A stretch of DNA of 46,231 bases from Chthoniobacterales bacterium (GTDB lineage: Bacteria; Verrucomicrobiota; Verrucomicrobiia; Chthoniobacterales; UBA10450): contig JACDGM010000023.1 in NCBI GenBank assembly GCA_013815325.1, positions 1-46,231 of the forward strand. Direction: 5' to 3'. Below, piece by piece: positions 35,714-46,231 of the stretch (positions are counted from its first letter, which is position 1; every line of letters begins with the position of its first letter). Below the pieces are notes generated by a model. The model saw nothing but the letters and a program-made list of their open reading frames with translations. It did not search any database and had not been told where the DNA came from. A program made the position numbers and the translations under genes.

Positions 35714-36697
35714 ATGCAATATACCCGACTCGGAAGTTCCGGACTGAAAGTTTCGCGCCTTTGCCTCGGCTGCATGACCTATGGCGAGCCGGGACGCGGC
35801 AGTCATCCCTGGAGTCTTAACGAAGAAAAAAGCCGTCCCTTCCTCGCCCGCGCTTTGGAACTCGGAATCAATTTCTTCGACACCGCGAATGCCTATTCCG
35901 ACGGCACGAGCGAGCAAATTGTCGGCCGCGCCTTACGCGAGGTCGGGCGACGTGACGAACTCGTTGTCGCGACGAAGGTTTTTTATTCGTTGCGCGATCG
36001 CCCGAACACCGGCGGTCTTTCCCGCAAAGCGATCATGACCGCGATCGACGACAGCCTGCAGCGGCTCGGGATGGATTACGTCGACCTTTATCAAACGCAT
36101 CGCTGGGATTACGACACGCCAATCGAGGAAACTCTCGAGGCGCTGCACGATGTCGTGAAAGCGGGCAAGGCACGCTACATCGGCGCGTCGTCGATGTTTG
36201 CCTGGCAATTTGCAAAAGCGCTGCAGCTCGCGGAGCGCCACGGCTGGACGCGTTTCATCTCGATGCAGCCGCACTACAATCTGCTTTATCGGGAGGAGGA
36301 GCGCGAGATGTTGCCCTTGTGTGTGGAGGAAGGAATCGGCGTCATCCCGTGGAGCCCACTCGCGCGCGGCCGGCTCACGCGTCGGTGGGGCGACGCGGGT
36401 GGCGGGCGCGCGGCGACAGATGAATTTGGGAAGACGCTTTACGCTGAAACGGAAGCGGCGGACCGCGCGGTGGTAGAACGGTTGCATGAACTCGCCGCGG
36501 CGAAAAGTGTGCCGCCGGCGCAGGTCGCTCTTGCCTGGATGTTGCAGCAGCCAGGCATCACCGCCCCGATCATCGGGGTGACGAAGATGAGTCATCTCGA
36601 CGATGCGATCTCCGCGCTCGCGCTCAAGCTCTCGCCTAACGAGATCGTTTCGCTCGAAGAATCGTACGTGCCACACCCCGTGCTCGGCTTTTCCTAA
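35714..36697 (+). CDS. Aldo/keto reductase
   Basis: The 327-residue protein is a single TIM-barrel NADPH-dependent oxidoreductase. It opens MQYTRLGSSGLKVSRLCLGCM. The catalytic tetrad is visible as Asp56 (FFDTANAY), Tyr61 (AYSDG), Lys88 (VATKVF) and His129 (YQTHRWD). Later come IPWSPLARGRL and the nucleotide-binding end PIIGVTKMSHLDDA. It resembles the YajO/Tas-like group that reduces aldehydes; the substrate is unknown. The gene stands alone between two copies of a dispersed repeat. An exact dispersed word at 36634 encodes Pro-Asn-Glu. Confidence 0.93.
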   Translation: MQYTRLGSSGLKVSRLCLGCMTYGEPGRGSHPWSLNEEKSRPFLARALELGINFFDTANAYSDGTSEQIVGRALREVGRRDELVVATKVFYSLRDRPNTGGLSRKAIMTAIDDSLQRLGMDYVDLYQTHRWDYDTPIEETLEALHDVVKAGKARYIGASSMFAWQFAKALQLAERHGWTRFISMQPHYNLLYREEEREMLPLCVEEGIGVIPWSPLARGRLTRRWGDAGGGRAATDEFGKTLYAETEAADRAVVERLHELAAAKSVPPAQVALAWMLQQPGITAPIIGVTKMSHLDDAISALALKLSPNEIVSLEESYVPHPVLGFS

Positions 36698-36717
36698 CGG
36701 TTGCCTCACACTGGCCA

Positions 36718-36769
36718 TGCGGACTCGGCACAGCGTAGCCGTCCTGGCGAGGCGGGAGCATGTCCCTCC
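36718..36769 (+). repeat. Dispersed 54-bp repeat, copy 2 (after the aldo/keto reductase)
   Basis: It begins TGCGGACTCGGCACAGCGTA and ends CATGTCCCTCC, in the same orientation as the copy at 35641-35694 and with most positions shared. Confidence 0.7.
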
Positions 36770-36888
36770 GCGAGAACGCGCTTCCGCGCGTCCATGCTCC
36801 GCGTCCCGGACGCACTTTCTTTACGCGGCAGGCGCATAGACCGCCTCCCCGGCTCCGGAAATACCAAAAGTGTTGAGCTCTCCTCGCC

Positions 36889-36935
36889 GGATAGCGCATG
36901 CGTCTCGCATGCTGGTCTCGGTATTTCGCCGAGAC
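36889..36935 (+). repeat. Inverted dispersed repeat, arm 1 (upstream of floA)
   Basis: The arm contains ATAGCGCATGCGTCTCGCAT followed by GCTGGT. It matches the reverse complement of 37354-37395 (GTAGCGCACGCGTCTCGCGT and on) over about 40 bp. It lies in a 763-bp spacer (36698-37460) with no convincing gene. Confidence 0.65.
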
Positions 36936-37087
36936 GAACTTTCATTGCGATCACCGTGCGAACGTGAAGACGCGGACGAGTTACTGGCGCGGATTCGCAA
37001 TCCGAACCCGAAGATGTCGGACGCGGGCGCGATCGGAGTCGCAAGCGTGCAAACGAGGGACGTGAGAAAGTCGAACGCAACCAAGTT

Positions 37088-37212
37088 TTTCATCCCGAGC
37101 CGGCGCAGCGCGACAAGGGATTTCTCGATCGCAGATCGCGTTTTTGTCTCTCGAGGAAGTCTCAATTTCAGCCGTGAGGTCCCTCGCCGTCTTCGCGGCT
37201 CGGGATGACAAA
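37088..37212. repeat. Palindromic intergenic repeat, copy E (upstream of floA)
   Basis: It starts TTTTCATCCCGAGCCGGCGC and ends CGGCTCGGGATGACAAA. It belongs to the same family as copies A-D. It lies between the two arms of another inverted repeat. Confidence 0.82.
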
Positions 37213-37353
37213 TCTGGGAGGCGCGTTCTAAATGGACGGAGCACGACAACAGCACCAAACGTAATCCAAGCCGAAGCTTTTGCTTCGTTTAGCCGCCGCT
37301 CGCGCGCCGCCTGACGCTTGATGAAACTCGCTTGTTCTTCGCAGAGTTCGCGA

Positions 37354-37395
37354 CGGCGGAACGTCATCGCCAGCACGCGAGACGCGTGCGCTACC
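37354..37395 (-). repeat. Inverted dispersed repeat, arm 2 (upstream of floA)
   Basis: Read on the minus strand it gives GTAGCGCACGCGTCTCGCGT and GCTGGC, pairing with 36889-36935. The arm ends about 65 bp before the floA ATG, so it may overlap its promoter region. Confidence 0.65.
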
Positions 37396-37460
37396 CGGCC
37401 AGGAACCCTAACGCGCAAATAGCGCTTTCCGCGTTCCGGCCGCGCCCCTAACTTTAACCC

Positions 37461-38474
37461 ATGGATAATTTTTATTACATCGGCGCCGCCATTCTCGCCG
37501 TCCTCGTTCTGATTCTCGCCATCGTCGTCTCGAGATTCTTCAAACTCTGGCTGCGCGCGTGGATCGCCAATGCACCGGTCGGGATCGGCAAAATGGTCGG
37601 GATGAGTCTGCGCAAAGTGCCGGTCGGTCTTATCGTCGACAACCGCATCACGGCTGTAAAAGCCGGCATCGAGATCCCGAGCGATCCGCTGGAGGCGCAT
37701 TACCTCGCGGGCGGCGACGTGAGCCACGTCATCCTCGCCCTCATCGCCGCCGACAAGGCCGGCATCTCGCTCGACTTCAACCGCGCCTGCGCGATCGATC
37801 TCGCGACCAAAGGCACCGGTAAGACCGTGCTCGAAGCCGTCCGCACAAGCATTAATCCCAAAATCATCGACGTTCCGAGCGCGGCGATGGGCCGCACCAC
37901 GATCGATGGCGTAGCCAAGGATGGCATTGGCGTAAAAGTGAAAGCGCGGGTCACGGTGCGTTCTCATCTCGATCGCTTCGTCGGCGGCGCTACGGAGGAG
38001 ACGATCATCGCGCGAGTGGGCGAGGGGATCGTGACGTCGATTGGCTCGGCCGACACCTACAAAGACGTGCTCGAAAATCCCGATCGCATCTCCAAGCTCG
38101 TGCTCCACAAAGGACTTGATAGCGGGACGGCGTTTGAGATCCTCTCGATCGACATCGCGGACGTCGATATCGGCGATAACATTGGAGCGAAATTGCAGAC
38201 CGAACAGGCCGACGCTGACAAACGGGTCGCGCAAGCGAAGGCCGAAGTGCGCCGCGCCGCTGCCGTCGCGGTCGAGCAGGAGATGCGCGCCAGGACTCAA
38301 GAGATGCGCGCGAAAGTGGTCGAGGCGGAAGCGCTGGTGCCTCAGGCGATGGCGGATGCTTTCCGCTCCGGCAATTTCGGTATCATGGATTACGTCCGCA
38401 TGAAAAACGTGCAGGCCGACACGACGATGCGCGAATCGATCGCGGGCGAAAAGCCAACGCCCGAAACGACCTGA
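37461..38474 (+). CDS. floA: Flotillin-like protein FloA
   Basis: This 337-residue membrane scaffold protein has a short N-terminal membrane hairpin ([21 protein letters not shown]). An SPFH core follows, with characteristic text [20 protein letters not shown], then [20 protein letters not shown] and [21 protein letters not shown] long helical region rich in Glu, Ala and Arg (about 245-305) is the oligomerising coiled coil. FloA proteins organise membrane microdomains and influence signalling and secretion. No NfeD partner gene lies next to it, which is a common companion in other phyla. Length is normal. Confidence 0.95.
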   Translation: MDNFYYIGAAILAVLVLILAIVVSRFFKLWLRAWIANAPVGIGKMVGMSLRKVPVGLIVDNRITAVKAGIEIPSDPLEAHYLAGGDVSHVILALIAADKAGISLDFNRACAIDLATKGTGKTVLEAVRTSINPKIIDVPSAAMGRTTIDGVAKDGIGVKVKARVTVRSHLDRFVGGATEETIIARVGEGIVTSIGSADTYKDVLENPDRISKLVLHKGLDSGTAFEILSIDIADVDIGDNIGAKLQTEQADADKRVAQAKAEVRRAAAVAVEQEMRARTQEMRAKVVEAEALVPQAMADAFRSGNFGIMDYVRMKNVQADTTMRESIAGEKPTPETT

Positions 38475-38558
38475 CGATAAAAAACGCGCGCTCTTCTTCA
38501 GCCTAACGAAGTAAACTCCAGTCTCTCAACTCTCACCCGAAGGCTCTCAACTTCTCCA

Positions 38559-39158
38559 ATGAACGACACCCTCATTTTCCTCGTTCTCGCCGGGATCGCC
38601 CTCATCTTTAAATGGCTGAGCAGCCAGGGATCGGCCGACGCCGAGAAGCCAGATTCGCCGCCAGTGCCTAACGAACCCGCGCCGCGCGCTAAGGTTCCGC
38701 GCGCACCGGCGCAGAGCGAAGAAGAGAAAGTGCGACGTTTTCTGGAAGCGCTCGGCGCTCCACCCGGTTCGCAGCCACCGGCGCCGGTCCGCCCGCGCGG
38801 AGTCGTGCCCCGCCGGGTCGTCCTCCCGACCGCGCAGACGCCGCCAGCGAAGGCCAGGCGCAGTTGGGTGCAACCATTGCCGCCTTTGGTCACCACTCCC
38901 GAGGAAGCATCCCCGCCGCTCACGACCGCGCCGTTAGCGCCTCCGGTGCTCGTTCCGGCGACGCCCCCACTGCTTCCGGTCGCGGCTCCGCGGCCCGTCG
39001 TTAGGCAAATGCCCGTTATTGTCGCGGCTGCTCCCCGCTCGGTATCGTTAGGCGAAGTGCTGCGGGCGCGTGGCAGTGCACGGCAAGCGATTATTCTGCG
39101 CGAGGTGCTCGGTCCGCCGCGGAGCTTGCAGGCCTTCGACGAACTCCGCAGTTTTTAA
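38559..39158 (+). CDS. Membrane-anchored proline-rich hypothetical protein
   Basis: This 199-residue protein has one N-terminal helix (MNDTLIFLVLAGIALIFKWL). A motif EEEKVRRFLEALGAPPGSQPP follows, then about 90 residues very rich in Pro, Ala and Val, and a compact C-terminal block, LRARGSARQAIILREVLGPP. The C-terminal LR...ARQAI.LREVLGPP resembles a conserved tail that I associate with hypothetical proteins in Verrucomicrobiota, but no function is known. It follows floA in the same direction with an 84-bp spacer and could be co-transcribed. Three exact copies of the dispersed word lie inside. Confidence 0.75.
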   Translation: MNDTLIFLVLAGIALIFKWLSSQGSADAEKPDSPPVPNEPAPRAKVPRAPAQSEEEKVRRFLEALGAPPGSQPPAPVRPRGVVPRRVVLPTAQTPPAKARRSWVQPLPPLVTTPEEASPPLTTAPLAPPVLVPATPPLLPVAAPRPVVRQMPVIVAAAPRSVSLGEVLRARGSARQAIILREVLGPPRSLQAFDELRSF

Positions 39159-39520
39159 TTTTCAGATCTGGCAATTATTTCCTGGGAATGACAATGGGGA
39201 TCCACTCAGCGGAAACCCGTTAGGGTCTTCGAGACTTTGCACCCGCTGGTCGCACCATGCCGGAGCCACCCTGCCATGTCGCCCTTCAAGCCGTCATGCG
39301 CTTCCAACCTCCGCGGGAGCATGGGCCCTGTAGCATGCGCTCTCCTCAGCGCATTATCCCATTCCCGGCAAATTCGAGCAATCTGCTGAGGACAGCGGAC
39401 GGACGTATCCAATAGCTCTTGACCGCCGGCGCTTGAACCGTTGTAATTCATCCATGCGTTGTCTTCTAACACGACTCCCCTCGGAGACACAAGATTAGAC
39501 GGCAAAACGCCTTCGAATCC

Positions 39521-39829
39521 TTGTTAGATGCCTTCACCCTTATACTGTTCGCGCTCCTTCTATTTATCTCGCTAAGCACAGATTGCCCTCCTGCTGGGTT
39601 TAGATTGACCGGTAGCGATGAGTCTCCGCGGCACACCTTTCGGATTGAACATTACGCTCTGAGGACGCTCGCCCGCTGGTTTGCCTCGAATTGGCTGCCT
39701 ACGACAAAGAGACACACGGAAGCTCTTGGTATTGCTACTATGACTTGGAGAATCATCGGTTCTATCTGGACGAAACACTGAAGAGAGAAAATCTAAACGC
39801 AGCCGTTTTCTCTGGTGCGAAGATTTGAC
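39521..39829 (+). pseudogene. Possible frameshifted remnant of a small secreted-protein gene
   Basis: The first frame (TTG at 39521) gives a hydrophobic signal-like start, FTLILFALLLFISLST, then SPRHTFRIEHYA. Around 39680-39697 a protein-like reading continues in another frame as AAYDKETHGSSWYCYYDLE and then NHRFYLDETLKRENLNA, ending in a TGA at 39827-39829. The two halves would make a protein of about 100 residues if one frameshift were undone. No family is recognised, and composition alone could mislead here. Confidence 0.3.
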
Positions 39830-39910
39830 CATGCGATGCAGCCAACCACTGGCCGGCGTACACCCAAGTTTTCATGACTCAAACATCTCATCCGCCCGCC
39901 ATGCGCGCTC

Positions 39911-39944
39911 TCGCCAGTGGTGCCTGATCTGGTTCTCGTTAGAC
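39911..39944 (+). repeat. 34-bp near-direct repeat, copy 1
   Basis: It ends TGATCTGGTTCTCGTTAGAC. A second copy at 40541-40574 ends TGATCTTATTCTCGTTAGAC, with 27 of 34 positions shared. The two bracket the secreted hypothetical gene at 39972-40481. The end contains CGTTAG, part of the dispersed word, but not its GGC. Confidence 0.6.
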
Positions 39945-39971
39945 CAAGAAAGATCGTCCGCCATCAACAAT

Positions 39972-40481
39972 ATGAAGCTAACTCGCTCGAGAATTTACAT
40001 CTTTGTGGCCGCGACGCTGTTGCTCATATCCAGCGCTGCATTAGCCACATTCAACTACGATTATGGTCCTGACGAGTATGTCACCATCAGCAACGGCATT
40101 TCTCCAGATCGTAAGCTCGCCATCACAACGCACGGAGAAGGAGAGATGGGCTATGAGAAGTTCCATGTGAACCTTCTCGATGCTCTCACCGGCAAGAGAA
40201 TCGGCCCTCTCGAAGAGATCGTAGAGACGCTGGACACTGGCGCGGGAGCATTTGGCGCTAAGTGGGCGAGAGATTCATCGGAGGTTACAATAGTATATCG
40301 AGTGGATCGACACGCACCGCTAAAGTCCATGACTTATCGTTTAGCCGAGCGACGGGCAACTCCATTCACCAAGAGGCCCGTTGACGTGCGAGATGCCGCG
40401 CTGATTAAATTTTGGGGAGAGTTTTGTTCCAATTCAAAGCCGCCGGAGAAGACATTTGGAACACCGAAGCGACGCGAATAG
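39972..40481 (+). CDS. Secreted hypothetical protein
   Basis: This 169-residue protein starts MKLTRSRIYIFVAATLLLIS with a cleavable signal ending ALA at about residue 25. The mature part begins TFNYDYGPDEYVTISNGISPD, continues FHVNLLDALTGKRIGPLEEI and DTGAGAFGAKWARDSSEVTIVYRVDRHAP, and ends in a basic tail. The pattern (S-P-D, then DA.TGK.IGPL.E, then W..DS..V.I.Y) looks like a small beta-propeller-type blade pair, but I cannot name a family. The in-frame start at 39825 is rejected because ATG 39972 is followed by a proper signal peptide. The gene sits between two near-direct 34-bp repeats and has no exact dispersed word, so it may be recently acquired. Confidence 0.7.
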   Translation: MKLTRSRIYIFVAATLLLISSAALATFNYDYGPDEYVTISNGISPDRKLAITTHGEGEMGYEKFHVNLLDALTGKRIGPLEEIVETLDTGAGAFGAKWARDSSEVTIVYRVDRHAPLKSMTYRLAERRATPFTKRPVDVRDAALIKFWGEFCSNSKPPEKTFGTPKRRE

Positions 40482-40540
40482 ATTCCGCAATTGCAATTAC
40501 AAGGCCTTGGAAATGACTGTCGCTTCTGATAAGCTCGCTT

Positions 40541-40574
40541 TCGTCAGCCGTGGTTGATCTTATTCTCGTTAGAC
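40541..40574 (+). repeat. 34-bp near-direct repeat, copy 2
   Basis: Partner of 39911-39944, 60 bp after the stop of the secreted hypothetical gene. Confidence 0.6.
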
Positions 40575-40600
40575 GGTGATTAACGCGGAGGTTATGTCAG

Positions 40601-40960
40601 TTGGAACCAGGAACAACAACAGTTAAGCCAACGGTGCCGGCGGACGTCCTGCAACAGCTCGACATCCGGGTTGGGGTCATCGAGGCGGTAGCCGAGGTGG
40701 CGGGGTCAGACAAACTGATCGAACTACGGGTGGGCTTTGGCAACCATACCCGCCAAATTTTGGTAGGCATGAAGCGGGAGCGTGCCAATCTGCGAGAGTT
40801 GGAGGGGCGGCAGGCGCTCTTTGTCGTTAACTTATCCCCGCGAACGATGGCCGGGCGGATGTCGGAGGGAATGCTCCTGGATATCGGATACGCGGACGGC
40901 CTTGTGCCGGTGCTGGCGGTGCCCGAGCGGCCTGTCCCGCCGGGCACGCGCGCGGGGTAG
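40601..40960 (+). CDS. tRNA-binding OB-fold protein (MetG C-terminal/CsaA-like)
   Basis: The 119-residue protein starts at a TTG (40601) with GGAGG nine bases upstream; an ATG at 40594 is out of frame. The OB-fold EMAP-type tRNA-binding pattern is clear: LDIRVGVIEAVAEVAGSDKL, then ELRVGFG, ILVGMKRE, LEGRQALFVVNLSPRTMAG, and SEGMLLDIG. In many bacteria this domain forms the dimerising tail of methionyl-tRNA synthetase, and free-standing forms bind tRNA or act as CsaA chaperone-like proteins. Which applies here depends on whether the genome's MetG lacks its tail. Confidence 0.82.
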   Translation: MEPGTTTVKPTVPADVLQQLDIRVGVIEAVAEVAGSDKLIELRVGFGNHTRQILVGMKRERANLRELEGRQALFVVNLSPRTMAGRMSEGMLLDIGYADGLVPVLAVPERPVPPGTRAG

Positions 40961-41112
40961 CCAGGGGCTGTGCCGAGGGTCGTTAGGCAAAAGCGGCGCC
41001 TTCGGTCGCCTTCGAGCCGGCTCTCGCATCCCTCCCACCACAACATTGAGGGCTCAAGCGAAGCGCGGCGCGCTAAATCTAGCGGCTTCGCGTCTCAAAC
41101 GCTCTCAGATAA

Positions 41113-43741
<2,629 letters not shown>

Positions 43742-43743
<2 letters not shown>

Positions 43744-43771
43744 ACAGGACTAACAGGATTTACAGGATTGG
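43742..43771 (+). repeat. Inverted repeat arm, left of GxxExxY gene
   Basis: It contains GACAGGACTAACAGGATTTA followed by CAGGATTGG. It is complementary to 44174-44203 at 26 of 30 positions. It begins at the gyrB stop codon and overlaps the likely TTG start of the GxxExxY gene. Confidence 0.85.
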
Positions 43772-44238
43772 AGTCTGAAGAAGATCACGCGTTGACGGAA
43801 AAGGTGATCGGTCTCGCGATGAAAGTGCATTGCACGCTTGGGCCCGGATTTCTTGAATCGGTCTATCTCAATGCGCTCGTGTACGAATTACGGAAGGCCG
43901 GGTTCCAGATCGAGATCGGACAGCGGATAAAAGTTCATTACGGCAACGTCATCGTAGGCGATTTCATCGCCGACCTGGTCGTCGCCGGAACATTGATCTG
44001 TGAGTTGAAAGCAATTTCGTGCCTAACGAAAGCCAGCGAAGTGCAAGTCGTAAACTATCTCACCGCGACCAATCACGATATCGGCCTGCTTCTAAACTTT
44101 GGCGCAGAGAGCCTGCAATTTAAGCGAAAACACCGGCGTGCTGCGTCGGCCCCGCGTCCGCCGACCTCCATCCCCAATCCAGTAAATCTTGTTAATCCTG
44201 TCCAAAAAACTCTGTGTATAACGCCAACGAAAAGATAG
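43768..44238 (+). CDS. GxxExxY protein (PD-(D/E)XK nuclease-like fold)
   Basis: This protein of about 156 residues has the family signature GPGFLESVYLNALVYELRKAG (G..E..Y at residues 27-33). It also has the PD-(D/E)XK-type core IVGDFIADLVVAGTLICELKA, with an Asp, then Glu-x-Lys. Biological function is unknown. The start is a TTG at 43768 inside the left inverted repeat; no ATG is available nearby. The last 25 or so residues are translated from the right inverted repeat and from the start of gyrA, so the natural C-terminus may be secondary. It overlaps the gyrA start by 25 bases. Its position between gyrB and gyrA, bounded by inverted repeats, looks like an insertion. Confidence 0.85.
   Translation: MESEEDHALTEKVIGLAMKVHCTLGPGFLESVYLNALVYELRKAGFQIEIGQRIKVHYGNVIVGDFIADLVVAGTLICELKAISCLTKASEVQVVNYLTATNHDIGLLLNFGAESLQFKRKHRRAASAPRPPTSIPNPVNLVNPVQKTLCITPTKR
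44174..44203 (+). repeat. Inverted repeat arm, right of GxxExxY gene
   Basis: It reads CCAATCCAGTAAATCTTGTT followed by AATCCTGTCC and pairs with 43742-43771. It ends ten bases before the GTG that starts gyrA. Confidence 0.85.
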
Positions 44239-46231
44239 AACCGATCAACGTCGCCGAAGAAGTCTCGAGGTCGTTCCTCGATTACTCCATGTCGGTCATC
44301 ATCTCGCGCGCCTTGCCCGATGCGCGCGATGGATTGAAGCCTTCGCAACGCCGAATCCTTTTCGCGATGCACGATCTCTCGCTCTTCCCGAACCGGCAGC
44401 ATCGTAAGTGCGCCAAGATCTGCGGCGACACGAGCGGTAACTATCACCCGCACGGCGAAGCGGTCATTTATCCAACGTTAGTGCACATGGCGCAGCCGTG
44501 GGCGATGCGCGAGACGCTGGTGAACGGCCAGGGCAACTTCGGTTCGGTCGAAGGCGATCCGCCGGCGGCCATGCGATACACCGAAGCGCGCATGACTCAT
44601 CTCGGCGCCGCGCTCATGACCGACATGGAAAAGGACACGGTCGATTTCGTGCCTAACTATGACGAGACGCGGACCGAGCCGACCGTGTTTCCGGCGGCCT
44701 TTCCGAATCTACTCGTGAACGGCGGCACCGGGATTGCGGTCGGCATGGCGACCAACATTCCGCCGCATAACCTCGGCGAAGTGATCGACGGGATCTGCGC
44801 GCAGATCGACAATCCGGACATCACGATCGACGGGTTGATGAAGTACGTGAAAGGGCCCGACTTCCCGACGGGCTGCGCAATCCGCGGAATTGCAGGTGTG
44901 CGGCAATACATCGAGACCGGCCGCGGCAGCATGAAAGTCCGCGGCAAAGCGGGCGTCGAGGAGTTAAAGGGCAATCGCGAGCAGATCGTGATTACCGAGA
45001 TTCCCTACAACGTGAACCGCGCGACGCTCGTCGAGCGCATTGCTTCGTTAGTCAATGAGAAGGTCCTGACAGATATCACCGCGATTCGCGACGAGTCGGA
45101 CGAGAACACACGCGTAGTCATCGAGTTGAAGCGCGACGCACTCCCCAAAGTCGTGATCAACAATCTCTACAAGCACACCGCGATGGAATCTTCCTTCGCG
45201 GTCAATATGCTGGCGATCGATCACGGCAAGCCGAAGCTGTTGTCACTCAAGGAAGCGAACACCGCCTTCATCGAGCATCGGCGCGAAGTGATCCTGCGCC
45301 GGACGCGTTACGAATTGCGCAAGGCGGAGGAGCGCGCCGAGACCCTGGAAGGTTATCTCATCGCGCTCGCGAATCTCGATGAGTTCATCCGCATCATCCG
45401 CGGGTCGGCTAACCGTGACGAAGCACGGGTCAAGTTACTCGCGTTCGAATTCACCCGCCGCCAGGTCGAGCAGATAGGTGTGCTTATTCGCAACGAAGCT
45501 CGTCTAACGGAAGGTCTTTATGCTTTCAGCGAACATCAGACCAATCAGATCCTCGAACTCCGCCTTTATCAGCTCACCGGTCTCGAGCGCGAGAAGATCA
45601 TCAACGAATACAGCGGGTTGATCGAGACGATCAAGGATTTGCGCGACATTCTCGCGAAAGAGATCCGTGTCTTTGAGATCGTCAAAAAGGAGCTACGCGA
45701 GATTCAGCAGAAGCATGCGGGACCGCGTCTTACCCAGCTCGTGCCCGACGAAGGCGAAATCAACATGGAGGATCTCATCGCCAACGAAGGCACGATCATC
45801 AGCATCACGCATGGCGGCTTCATCAAACGCACCGCGGTGAGCGCCTTCCGCGCACAGCGCCGCGGCGGCAAAGGCGTCATCGGCATGACTACGCGCGAGG
45901 GCGCGACGCAGGAGGATGAGGGCGATTTCGTCGAGCACCTCTTCACCGCGACGACGCACGATTACCTTATGTTTTTCACCGAATCGGGACGCACTTACGT
46001 GGAGAAGGTTTATGAAATTCCGGAGATGAGCCGCTCCTCGAAAGGGCGCTCGATTGCCAATCTTCTCGAGTTGCGCGCCGGGGAAAAAATTGCCGCAACC
46101 ATTCGCGTTCAATCAAAGAGCAGCGGCGTCGGTCCGAACCAGGTCGACGAGACATGGGACGAAAATTTCCACGTCGTTTTCGCAACCCGTTCCGGCATCG
46201 TGAAAAAGTCGAATCTCTCGACCTTCAGCAA
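44214..46231 (+). CDS. gyrA: DNA gyrase subunit A (partial, C-terminus outside window)
   Basis: An open frame runs from GTG 44214 to the end of the window (672 codons), starting VYNANEKIEPINVAEEVSRS. The breakage-reunion domain shows DYSMSVIISRALPDARDGLKP, GNYHPHGEAVIYPTLVHMAQ and the catalytic tyrosine in AAMRYTEARM. The coiled coil (EHRREVILRRTRYELRKAEE) and the first beta-pinwheel blades (GGFIKRTAVSAF, RRGGKGVIGM) follow. Where E. coli GyrA has Ser83 and Asp87, this protein has Ala and Pro (HGEAVIYPT), noteworthy for quinolone interaction. There is no strong ribosome-binding site before the GTG, and the GxxExxY frame overlaps it, so translation may depend on the upstream frame. Confidence 0.93.
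   Translation, partial: MYNANEKIEPINVAEEVSRSFLDYSMSVIISRALPDARDGLKPSQRRILFAMHDLSLFPNRQHRKCAKICGDTSGNYHPHGEAVIYPTLVHMAQPWAMRETLVNGQGNFGSVEGDPPAAMRYTEARMTHLGAALMTDMEKDTVDFVPNYDETRTEPTVFPAAFPNLLVNGGTGIAVGMATNIPPHNLGEVIDGICAQIDNPDITIDGLMKYVKGPDFPTGCAIRGIAGVRQYIETGRGSMKVRGKAGVEELKGNREQIVITEIPYNVNRATLVERIASLVNEKVLTDITAIRDESDENTRVVIELKRDALPKVVINNLYKHTAMESSFAVNMLAIDHGKPKLLSLKEANTAFIEHRREVILRRTRYELRKAEERAETLEGYLIALANLDEFIRIIRGSANRDEARVKLLAFEFTRRQVEQIGVLIRNEARLTEGLYAFSEHQTNQILELRLYQLTGLEREKIINEYSGLIETIKDLRDILAKEIRVFEIVKKELREIQQKHAGPRLTQLVPDEGEINMEDLIANEGTIISITHGGFIKRTAVSAFRAQRRGGKGVIGMTTREGATQEDEGDFVEHLFTATTHDYLMFFTESGRTYVEKVYEIPEMSRSSKGRSIANLLELRAGEKIAATIRVQSKSSGVGPNQVDETWDENFHVVFATRSGIVKKSNLSTFS

Larger units (their letters stand above)
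39159..39971. other. Spacer of about 800 bp with repeats and a probable gene remnant
   Basis: A hairpin ATGCGCT-CTCCTC-AGCGCAT lies at 39335-39354. Farther on, two frames look like parts of one protein split by a shift near 39680 (see the separate entry). The region lacks exact copies of the dispersed word and looks less GC-rich. The rest shows nothing I recognise. Confidence 0.45.

Overview
The window is GC-rich, gene-dense bacterial DNA. My best guess is a soil-type member of Verrucomicrobiota (Chthoniobacterales/Spartobacteria-like). The guess rests on the mix of a flotillin FloA, an autotransporter-associated beta-strand protein, a GxxExxY protein, abundant TGTCATCC...GGATGACA-ended palindromic intergenic repeats and the protein flavour. 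No rRNA, tRNA or CRISPR array was seen, so the taxonomy is an inference.

Layout. 0-3 kb: end of a YqeY-like gene, a PIG-L deacetylase and fabD on the minus strand, then a small TonB-C-like protein. 3.2-17 kb: a plus-strand respiratory complex I operon, nuoD-(two small lipoproteins)-nuoEF-nuoG-H-I-J-K-L-M-N, without nuoA, nuoB or nuoC. nuoE and nuoF form one frame joined across a palindromic repeat, and nuoG carries an N-terminal retropepsin-like aspartic protease domain. 17-22 kb: an accessory stretch with an HNH protein, a tiny lipoprotein, a cupin, about 900 bp without a recognisable gene and a secreted beta-helix-type protein. 21.9-22.9 kb: cytochrome c oxidase subunits III and IV. 23-30 kb: a cell-envelope glycosylation locus. 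It holds a GT-C membrane protein facing a minus-strand operon of response regulator, histidine kinase, GT2 glycosyltransferase with a PepSY tail and a GT39/ArnT-like transferase, with a divergent periplasmic PepSY protein. The same candidate operator (TAAC repeated at 11 bp) lies in front of both arms. 30-35.5 kb: a tripartite RND efflux operon with translationally overlapping genes. 35.7-41 kb: aldo/keto reductase, FloA, a proline-rich membrane protein, a secreted hypothetical protein and a tRNA-binding OB-fold protein, separated by repeat-rich spacers. 41-46.2 kb: gyrB, a GxxExxY gene bounded by inverted repeats, and gyrA running off the end.

The most striking signal is not a gene. The 9-mer TCGTTAGGC (or its complement GCCTAACGA) occurs about 46 times by hand count, roughly once per kb, where about 0.4 would be expected by chance. 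It is used in both orientations and in every reading frame: SLG, VR, PN(D/E) and LT inside proteins, and the two stop-containing frames exactly at gene ends. This points to pressure on the DNA word itself, comparable in density to DNA uptake sequences or the cyanobacterial HIP1 word. It is absent from 17.4 to 21.8 kb and from 39.1 to 40.9 kb, the stretches that look most accessory.
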